Assembly: GCA_020847075.1 (NCBI GenBank)
Contig: JADLCS010000045.1
Location: 1-34,666 of the forward strand
Reading direction: 5' to 3'
Source of the DNA: Gammaproteobacteria bacterium
GTDB taxonomy: Bacteria > Pseudomonadota > Gammaproteobacteria > SZUA-140
Length of the DNA: 34,666 nucleotides
Shown here: positions 29,049 to 34,666 of the stretch, in pieces
Layout of the letters: every line of letters starts with the position of its first letter
Numbering within the stretch: the first letter of the stretch is position 1
Notes under the pieces: model-generated
What the model was told of the DNA's origin: nothing
Seen by the model: only the letters and a program-made list of their open reading frames with translations
The model's database searches: none
Position numbers and translations under genes: made by a program

Positions 29049-29118
29049 GCCGGCGGGGGATACCGTCTGGGCGGGGGCGACCCGCCCCGTTCGAGGGGGG
29101 CGATCGGGTGCATCCGTC

Positions 29119-29862
29119 ATGGATACCGATATGAAGGCGGAACCGGGCCGAAATTCGGCGTGCTTCTGCGGGAGCGGGCTACGCTTCAAGCAGTGCTGCG
29201 GGTCGCTGACGGACGACAGACCGCCGCCGCACGGGATACATGTGATCGAGGATTTCCTCGGCGTCGAGGAGTGCCGGCGCCTGTCCGGGTATGCGGATAC
29301 CCGGGGCGGAGAGCCCCTGATGGTCGTCGATACCGCGGCGACTACCGCGAACAAGGTGGTGAGAAGGCTCGACCCCGCCAGGGTCACGGAACGGGTCGAT
29401 CTCGGTCCGGAGCAGGCGACCCTGGAGGCGCTGGTCCGCCGCACCCTGATGGAGGTGATCGAGCCGGCGCTCGGCGCCGGGATCGAGTGGTTCGAGTCTC
29501 CGCAGCTCCTGCGCTATCGCGCGGGCGGTTTTTACAAGGGGCACGCCGACAGCGATCGCTTCGATGCGACGACCTCCACCTGGGCGAAGGTGCTGGATCG
29601 CGACGTCAGCCTGCTGCTGTACCTGAACGACGGATACACGGGCGGCGCGCTCAGCTTTCCCCGCTTCCGCTACGTGCTTCACCCCCGGCCCGGGATGCTG
29701 GTCTTTTTCCCGTCCGATCGGCGCTATTACCATGCCGCCGAGCCCGTGTTGTCGGGGATCCGTTATGCCGTCGTAAGCTGGGCCGCATTTCAGGGGGGCC
29801 CGAAGATCCACCGCGAGCCGGCGCCGGAGGCGCTGTTTATGCGCGGGCAGGCCTTCGGATGA
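29119..29862 (+). CDS. 2-oxoglutarate/Fe(II) oxygenase (prolyl 4-hydroxylase type) with N-terminal SEC-C motif
   Basis: The 247-aa protein combines a SEC-C zinc-binding motif at residues 13-28 (C15, C17, C26, C27 in CFCGSG..KQCCG) with a prolyl-hydroxylase-like dioxygenase domain. Iron ligands are H142 and D144 in GHADSD and H205 in YYHAAEP; the 2-oxoglutarate-binding Arg is R215 in GIRYAVVSW. Family members hydroxylate proteins or small molecules; the substrate is unknown, though SEC-C motifs are often protein- or ribosome-interaction modules. The start at 29119 is the first ATG of MDTDMK; a second ATG four codons later is possible. No strong ribosome-binding site separates them. Confidence 0.82.
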   Translation: MDTDMKAEPGRNSACFCGSGLRFKQCCGSLTDDRPPPHGIHVIEDFLGVEECRRLSGYADTRGGEPLMVVDTAATTANKVVRRLDPARVTERVDLGPEQATLEALVRRTLMEVIEPALGAGIEWFESPQLLRYRAGGFYKGHADSDRFDATTSTWAKVLDRDVSLLLYLNDGYTGGALSFPRFRYVLHPRPGMLVFFPSDRRYYHAAEPVLSGIRYAVVSWAAFQGGPKIHREPAPEALFMRGQAFG

Positions 29863-29969
29863 AACGCCACGGCACGGGCGACCCCGGCGCGGAGCGGATG
29901 GACCGCCCGCCCGGGTGATGCGTGCGAATCGCCCGGGGTTTCCCCGCGATCCCCTCGGATTTTTTAAGA

Positions 29970-29989
29970 AAGGGATCCCCTCATCCCTT
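29970..29989 (-). terminator. Hairpin at the 3' end of the phage-like oxygenase gene
   Basis: AAGGGAT (29970-29976) pairs with ATCCCTT (29983-29989) over a 6-nt loop that includes part of the stop codon. On the minus strand the stem is followed by TCTTAAAAA. It is a possible weak terminator, also reachable from the plus-strand oxygenase gene. Confidence 0.35.
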
Positions 29990-30583
29990 GAGAAACATAT
30001 TTCCGGAAACCGAGATGCGCGTGATGTCGGATTTGAACGGTAAAACGAAATGTTTGAGGGTGGCGGGAAACATGTAGATGTCGCCGGTCTTGGGCATTTG
30101 ATGCACCAGGGAGATGCACATCTGTCCTCCCTCGCCGTAAATCCAGGAGATGCCGCCCGGCCCCTGCAGGGTCCCCTTGAAGTTCCGGTTTTCCTCGACC
30201 AGCGCGTCGGGTATCTCGGGAAAGATTACGAAGGACAGGTCTCCGCCGTGATCGTGCGGAGGATTGAAATCTCCGGCCTTCATGTAATTGATCCAGAGAT
30301 CGACCAGTTCCGCCCGGGGTGGCAGGGTGGCGCCCCCTCCGCGCCATTTGTGATAGCCCATGCAATAGGCCTCGACGTATTCCCCGAGGTGCTCCATGAT
30401 CCGCATCGCCGGGAGCTTGTATTCTTCGTCCAGATGCCCGGCCAGGTTCTCCACGTATAACTGTGCCTTATTCCCGCGGACCTTTTTCCCTTCTTCGAGG
30501 AGGAGTTCCCTGAATTCGTCGCTGATGGTCGTGTTGAATAAATAGGGTCCCCAGTTGAAGTATCTATAGGCGATTTCCCGCAT
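29981..30583 (-). CDS. Putative 2OG-Fe(II) oxygenase of phage-associated type
   Basis: The 200-aa protein shows the features of the short oxygenase family common in T4-like and marine phages (PF13759-like, by memory): LWINYMKAGDFNPPHDHGGD with iron-ligand candidates H110/H112 (or D111), a distal His H178 in LKHFV, and the C-terminal R-x-S-x-S-x-N element (RISVSGN, R189) for 2-oxoglutarate. A strong AGGGGGA site lies before the ATG. The base composition is visibly less GC-rich than the neighbours, suggesting transfer, perhaps from a phage, although no phage structural genes adjoin it. The substrate is unknown. It is unrelated in sequence to the oxygenase at 29119. Confidence 0.75.
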   Translation of the reverse strand: MREIAYRYFNWGPYLFNTTISDEFRELLLEEGKKVRGNKAQLYVENLAGHLDEEYKLPAMRIMEHLGEYVEAYCMGYHKWRGGGATLPPRAELVDLWINYMKAGDFNPPHDHGGDLSFVIFPEIPDALVEENRNFKGTLQGPGGISWIYGEGGQMCISLVHQMPKTGDIYMFPATLKHFVLPFKSDITRISVSGNMFLKG

Positions 30584-31010
30584 TACATATCCCCCTGAAT
30601 CTGTTTTATGTCGTGGTGGCGGGCCTTCCCGGTCGTCATCGTCCGGGGCGTCGATCTCCGGCAGCCTCCGCCATCGGCGCCGGAACTTCGGCCGTCCGTG
30701 ACGATGAAGCCGCGGAAATGCCGCGGCAGCGTGAAGCGGCCGGTATTTTTTAGTGTCGCGGCCTGTTGTCGAACGGTGATTTTCCCTTCGCTTTCTGGGA
30801 TTTTAGGCGCGATCACTCGTGCGGTTCAAGCGGAGGGGGTGTCACCCGGGTAGATTGGGGCCGATCGGGCCCGCCAGGGGGCGAAACACGATCTGTTGCC
30901 GTGGCAAGTGCCGCCGGTGCGTGCGACCGCGTCTCGGCCGCGCGCGGTTCACGCGGTGCCGATGCGGGCCGACCGTTCTATATGGGGATCGTGCGAATCT
31001 CTAGGTTTTT
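30584..31010. other. Intergenic region, 427 bases, without a recognisable gene
   Basis: It contains a possible minus-strand promoter (listed separately) and a 7-bp hairpin GCCGCGG-AAATG-CCGCGGC at 30709-30727 in the leader of the oxygenase gene. Open frames here, including a 77-codon minus-strand one, lack protein-like composition. No repeat of the tRNA-Val 3' end was noticed. Confidence 0.55.
30800..30829 (-). promoter_or_regulatory. Possible promoter of the phage-like oxygenase gene
   Basis: On the minus strand TTGAAC (30829-30824), an 18-bp spacer and TAAAAT (30805-30800) lie about 220 bases before the oxygenase start, which would leave a long leader with a hairpin. Confidence 0.4.
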
Positions 31011-31085
31011 TGGTGGGCGATGCAAGGTTCGAACTTGCGACCCCTGCCGTGTGAAGGCAGTGCTCTACCGCTGAGCTAATCGCCC
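31011..31085 (-). tRNA. tRNA-Val (anticodon CAC)
   Basis: On the minus strand this is a 75-nt cloverleaf with acceptor GGGCGAT/ATCGCCC, D-arm AGCTCAGCGGTAGAGC, anticodon loop TTCACAC with CAC at 31053-31051, T-arm GTTCGAACC and an encoded CCA. It complements the TAC isoacceptor at 1687 and reads GUG, the preferred valine codon in this GC-rich genome. Confidence 0.94.
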
Positions 31086-31101
31086 GCCGAGGGGAACGGG
31101 A

Positions 31102-31131
31102 ATTCTACGGGTTCCGGCAGGTGGGCGTCAA
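31102..31131 (-). promoter_or_regulatory. tRNA-Val(CAC) promoter
   Basis: On the minus strand TTGACG (31131-31126), an 18-bp spacer and TAGAAT (31107-31102) sit 17 bases before the tRNA. Both boxes match 5 of 6 consensus bases. Confidence 0.7.
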
Positions 31132-31146
31132 ATTCCCGGGGCCGGG

Positions 31147-31174
31147 TCCACAAACCGCGCAGTCCTGCTAGAAT
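31147..31174 (+). promoter_or_regulatory. Probable gltX promoter
   Basis: TCCACA (31147-31152), a 16-bp spacer and TAGAAT (31169-31174) lie 30 bases before the gltX ATG. It is divergent from the tRNA-Val promoter. Confidence 0.5.
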
Positions 31175-31203
31175 ACCCCGCTTATTCAGGGTCTCTAGCC
31201 AAT

Positions 31204-32634
31204 ATGACGGTTCGCACACGCTTCGCCCCTAGCCCCACCGGCTATCTGCACATCGGCGGCGCCCGCACGGCGCTGTTCAGTTGGCTCTATGCCCGGCGTC
31301 ACGGCGGCACCTTCGTCCTGCGCATCGAGGACACCGATCTGGAGCGGTCGACCGCGGAGTCGGTGAACGCCATCCTCGAGGGCATGGCCTGGCTGGGCCT
31401 CGCCTGGGACGAGGGCCCCTTCGCGCAGAGCGAGCGCATGGACCGTTACAGGGAAGTGATCGGGCAGATGCTGGCCGCCGGCAAGGCCTATCACTGCTAC
31501 TGCTCGAAGGAGCGGCTCGAGACGCTGCGCGAGGAGCAGATGGCGCGCAAGGAGAAGCCGCGCTACGACGGCCTGTGCCGCCACCGCCGGGGGGCGCCGC
31601 CGGAAGGGGTGAGCCCGGTGGTCCGCTTCTGCAATCCGCTCGAGGGCGCGGTGGTGGTGGAGGACCAGATCCGCGGCCGCGTGGCGTTCGCCAACAGCGA
31701 GCTCGACGACCTCATCATCGCGCGCTCGGACGGCACGCCGACCTACAATTTCACCGTCGTGGTCGACGACTACGACATGAAGATCACCCACGTGATCCGC
31801 GGCGACGATCACCTCAACAACACGCCGCGCCAGATGAACATCCTGCGCGCGCTCGGTGCCGAGCCGCCGCTGTATGCCCATGTGCCGATGATCCTGGGCG
31901 AGGACGGCAAGCGCCTGTCGAAGCGCCACGGCGCGGTGAGCGTGATGGCCTATCACGAGGAGGGCTTCCTGCCCGAGGCGCTGTTGAATTATCTGGTGCG
32001 TCTCGGCTGGTCGCACGGCGATCAGGAGATCTTCAGCCTGGACGAGATGGTCCGTCTATTCGACATCAGGGACGTGAACAATTCCGCCACCGCCTTCAAT
32101 GTGAGCAAGCTGCTCTGGCTCAACCAGCACTATATAAAGGAGACTGCCGCCGATCACATCGCGCCGCAACTCGGCTGGCAGCTTGGCCGCCTCGGCATCG
32201 ACCCGGCGCAGGGCGGTCCGGAGCTGGGCGAGGTGATCGAGGTGCAGCGCGAGCGCGCCAAGACGCTGAAGGAAATGGCCGAGATCAGCGCCTATTTCTA
32301 CCGGGACTTCGCCGACTACGAACCGGACGCCGCGAAGAAGCACCTGACGGCCGCCGCGCACGCGCCGCTGGCGCGGGTGCGCGCCGTTCTGGCCGCGCTG
32401 GAATCGTGGACGCCCGAGCCGCTCCATCAAGCGGTGATCGCGACGGCGGAGGAACTCGGCATCAAGCTCGGCAAGCTGGCGCAGCCGCTGCGGGTCGCGG
32501 TCAGCGGGCGTGCGGCGACGCCGGGCATCGATCAGACCCTGTATCTGATCGGGCGCGCGGCGGTGCTGCGCCGCATCGACCGCGCGGTCGCCTGGATCGA
32601 CCGGCAGGGTCTCCCGGCGGAAGGCGAGGGATGA
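31204..32634 (+). CDS. gltX: Glutamyl-tRNA synthetase
   Basis: GluRS attaches glutamate to tRNA-Glu. The 476-aa class I synthetase (E. coli protein 471 aa) begins [19 protein letters not shown] with the HIGH-type signature HIGG, has a middle zinc-region-like segment with Cys and His ([17 protein letters not shown]), and the KMSKS-type signature KRLSKRHG. The anticodon-binding alpha-helical domain forms the C-terminal third. As a full glnS gene follows after a single base, this GluRS is probably discriminating, charging only tRNA-Glu (inference). It has its own promoter and is the first gene of a gltX-glnS operon. Confidence 0.97.
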   Translation: MTVRTRFAPSPTGYLHIGGARTALFSWLYARRHGGTFVLRIEDTDLERSTAESVNAILEGMAWLGLAWDEGPFAQSERMDRYREVIGQMLAAGKAYHCYCSKERLETLREEQMARKEKPRYDGLCRHRRGAPPEGVSPVVRFCNPLEGAVVVEDQIRGRVAFANSELDDLIIARSDGTPTYNFTVVVDDYDMKITHVIRGDDHLNNTPRQMNILRALGAEPPLYAHVPMILGEDGKRLSKRHGAVSVMAYHEEGFLPEALLNYLVRLGWSHGDQEIFSLDEMVRLFDIRDVNNSATAFNVSKLLWLNQHYIKETAADHIAPQLGWQLGRLGIDPAQGGPELGEVIEVQRERAKTLKEMAEISAYFYRDFADYEPDAAKKHLTAAAHAPLARVRAVLAALESWTPEPLHQAVIATAEELGIKLGKLAQPLRVAVSGRAATPGIDQTLYLIGRAAVLRRIDRAVAWIDRQGLPAEGEG

Positions 32635-32635
32635 C

Positions 32636-34330
32636 ATGAGTGAGACTGAACCGACGCGTCCCGCCAACTTCATCCGCCAGATCATCGAGGCGGACCTCCA
32701 GGCCGGCAAGCACGGCGGCCGCGTCGCGACGCGCTTTCCGCCCGAGCCGAACGGCTATCTGCACATCGGTCACGCCAAGTCGATCTGCCTCAATTTCGGT
32801 GTGGCGGAAGACTATCGCGGCACATGCAACCTGCGTTTCGACGACACCAATCCGGGCAAAGAGGACATCGAGTTCGTCGAGGCGATCCAGCGCGACGTGC
32901 AGTGGCTGGGGTTCCGTTGGAACGGGCCGCCGCTGTTCGCCTCCGACTATTTCGAAAAGTTGTACCGGTTCGCGATCGAGCTGATCGAGCAGGGCAAGGC
33001 CTATGTCTGCGACCTCAACGCCGAGGAGATCCGCGCCTACCGCGGCACGTTGACCGAACCCGGCCGCGATAGCCCGTGGCGCGACCGTTCGGTAGCGGAG
33101 AACCTCGATCTGTTCGCGCGCATGCGCGCCGGCGAATTCCCGGACGGCGCGCACACGCTGCGTGCGAAGATCGACATGGCCGCGCCCAATATCAATCTGC
33201 GCGACCCGACGCTGTACCGCATCCGCCACGGCGTGACGCATCATCACATCGGACAGGCCTGGGTCATCTATCCGACCTACGACTACACCCATCCGATCTC
33301 GGACGCGCTGGAAGGCATCACCCATTCGCTGTGCACGCTGGAGTTCGAGGATCACCGCCCGCTCTACGACTGGGTGCTGGACAATATCACCATCCCCTGC
33401 CATCCGCAGCAGATCGAGTTCTCGCGCCTCAACCTGCAGTACACGGTGATGAGCAAGCGCCGCCTGACGCGGCTGGTGGACGAAGGTTTCGTCGAGGGCT
33501 GGGACGATCCGCGCATGCCGACCCTCGCCGGCCTGCGCCGGCGCGGCTATACGCCGGACTCGATCCGCGAGTTCTGCGCGCGCATCGGCGTGACGCGCTC
33601 CGACAATATCGTCGAGATGGGGTTGCTGGAGGACTGCATCCGGGGCGATCTCAATGAAAAGGCGCCGCGCCGGATGGCGGTGCTGCGCCCGCTCAAGGTG
33701 GTGATCGAAAACTACCCGGAGGACCAGGTCGAGGAACTCGAGGCGCCGAACCATCCGCAGGACCCGACCATGGGTACGCGCCGGGTGCCGTTTTGCCGCG
33801 AGATCGTCATCGACCGCAGCGATTTCATGGAACAGGCCTCCGGCAAGTTCAAGCGCCTGGTCACGGGCGGCGAGGTGCGGCTGCGGTATGGCTACGTGAT
33901 CCGCTGCGACCGGGTGATCAAGGACGGCGAGGACGTGGTGGAGCTGCGCTGCAGCTACGATCCCGCCACGCTGGGCGCCGACCCGGCCGGGCGCAAGGTC
34001 AAGGGCGTCATCCACTGGGTGTCGGCGCGGCACGGCCTCCGGGCCGAGGTGCGGCTGTACGACCGTCTGTTCACCCATCCGCTGCCCGACGCGGCGCGGG
34101 AGGAGGGGAAGGACTTTACCGATTTCCTCAACCCCGATTCGCTGCACACCCTGACCCGCGGCCTCGTCGAGCCCGCCCTGGGCGGGGCGCGGCCGGGCGA
34201 GGCCTTCCAGTTCGAGCGCGAGGGCTATTTCTGTCTCGATCCGGCCCATGTCCATGGCGTCGAGCCGGTATTCAACCGCACCGTGACCCTGCGCGACACC
34301 TGGGCGAAGATCTCGGGCCAGGGCGGCTGA
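32636..34330 (+). CDS. glnS: Glutaminyl-tRNA synthetase
   Basis: GlnRS attaches glutamine to tRNA-Gln. The 564-aa protein (E. coli 554 aa) has [16 protein letters not shown] with the HIGH motif, LRFDDTNP, a KMSKS-type VMSKRRL, and the two C-terminal beta-barrel domains that read the anticodon, ending [13 protein letters not shown]. The ATG lies 1 base after the gltX stop, indicating translational coupling. GlnRS is a paralogue of GluRS thought to have entered proteobacteria from eukaryotes, and its adjacency to gltX here places both aminoacylation activities in one transcript. Confidence 0.97.
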   Translation: MSETEPTRPANFIRQIIEADLQAGKHGGRVATRFPPEPNGYLHIGHAKSICLNFGVAEDYRGTCNLRFDDTNPGKEDIEFVEAIQRDVQWLGFRWNGPPLFASDYFEKLYRFAIELIEQGKAYVCDLNAEEIRAYRGTLTEPGRDSPWRDRSVAENLDLFARMRAGEFPDGAHTLRAKIDMAAPNINLRDPTLYRIRHGVTHHHIGQAWVIYPTYDYTHPISDALEGITHSLCTLEFEDHRPLYDWVLDNITIPCHPQQIEFSRLNLQYTVMSKRRLTRLVDEGFVEGWDDPRMPTLAGLRRRGYTPDSIREFCARIGVTRSDNIVEMGLLEDCIRGDLNEKAPRRMAVLRPLKVVIENYPEDQVEELEAPNHPQDPTMGTRRVPFCREIVIDRSDFMEQASGKFKRLVTGGEVRLRYGYVIRCDRVIKDGEDVVELRCSYDPATLGADPAGRKVKGVIHWVSARHGLRAEVRLYDRLFTHPLPDAAREEGKDFTDFLNPDSLHTLTRGLVEPALGGARPGEAFQFEREGYFCLDPAHVHGVEPVFNRTVTLRDTWAKISGQGG

Positions 34331-34414
34331 GGCCGCGCCGCCCTTCCCGGTTCTAAGGCCTTGTTCGGTAAACGCCTTCCGCGCGCGCCCGGCCTTGTTT
34401 CCGCGATTCCTTTC

Positions 34415-34443
34415 TTGACAGAATCCGGGGCATGGCTTAAAGT
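34415..34443 (+). promoter_or_regulatory. Promoter for tRNA-Ala/tRNA-Glu
   Basis: A consensus -35 TTGACA (34415-34420), a 17-bp spacer and TAAAGT (34438-34443) end 20 bases before tRNA-Ala, so the tRNA pair has its own promoter within the glnS downstream region. Confidence 0.65.
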
Positions 34444-34462
34444 CCGCGTCTTGTTCGCGGGC

Positions 34463-34538
<76 letters not shown>

Positions 34539-34600
34539 CTCCGGCCATCGGGAGGATCCGGCCGGTTTGACCCCGCGCAACGCTGAATTTCTTGCCTCAG

Positions 34601-34666
34601 GTCCCCATCGTCTAGCCGGCCTAGGACATCGCCCTTTCACGGCGGTAACAGGGGTTCGAATCCCCT
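34601..34666 (+). tRNA. tRNA-Glu (anticodon TTC), 3' end outside window
   Basis: It begins GTCCCCATCGTCTAG, the standard start of tRNA-Glu, with anticodon loop CTTTCAC (TTC at 34636-34638) on a CGCC/GGCG stem and the T-arm GGGGTTCGAATCCCCT. The window ends before the 3' acceptor strand. It lies 62 bases after tRNA-Ala; the Ala-Glu pair near gltX is a known gammaproteobacterial arrangement. Confidence 0.93.

Noticed and set aside
30583-30816. A 77-codon minus-strand frame whose stop overlaps the oxygenase start (TAATG)
   Set aside because: It begins with GTG without a ribosome-binding site, overlaps the proposed promoter and has no protein-like pattern; coupling by overlap alone is not enough.

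Overview
The window is chromosomal DNA from a high-GC gammaproteobacterium. Gene order and gene families point toward the Chromatiales/Ectothiorhodospiraceae-like part of the class rather than the enterics, but the sequence alone does not fix the genus. Much of it is a conserved housekeeping neighbourhood that I know from Pseudomonas: lon - tRNAs - ppiD - fabI - a YejABEF-type ABC importer - mltD - gloB - methyltransferase - rnhA - dnaQ. NhaD, a Na+/H+ antiporter of marine and haloalkaliphilic bacteria, fits a saline or alkaline habitat.

Layout. 1-3912: 3' end of lon with a strong terminator, a tRNA-Val(TAC)/tRNA-Asp(GTC) pair behind its own promoter, and ppiD. The hupB gene usually found between lon and ppiD is absent. 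4138-4920 (minus): fabI. 5129-11830: a four-gene oligopeptide/dipeptide-type ABC importer with several size oddities, followed by a REP-like hairpin. 11928-17462 (minus): three genes that interrupt the Pseudomonas order: an APC amino-acid permease, a PilB/GspE-like ATPase with a degraded P-loop, and an HD-GYP protein without its HD dyad. 17739-20412 (minus): mltD and gloB. 20500-22986 (plus): a compact run of methyltransferase, rnhA, dnaQ and terB-like genes. 23009-24496 (minus): nhaD. 24744-27627 (plus): a Deg-type serine protease and a cytosolic-looking beta-propeller protein, each with a plausible sigma70 promoter. 27853-30583: an accessory stretch of small or poorly known genes, including two unrelated 2-oxoglutarate/Fe(II) oxygenases, one of them phage-like. 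31011-34666: tRNA-Val(CAC) on the minus strand, then gltX-glnS and tRNA-Ala(GGC)/tRNA-Glu(TTC, cut by the window end), a translation cluster placing GluRS near its cognate tRNA.

The best candidate for something undescribed is the minus-strand pair at 13674-17462. A secretion-type ATPase has two tandem small beta-barrel-like N-terminal units, a MshEN-type (c-di-GMP-binding) domain and an altered Walker A (GPQDSDKS). Directly upstream is an HD-GYP protein whose HDxGK is SEVGY. Both look like pseudo-enzymes, and together they could form a c-di-GMP sensing module; this is inference. No CRISPR array, integrase, transposase gene or rRNA was seen.
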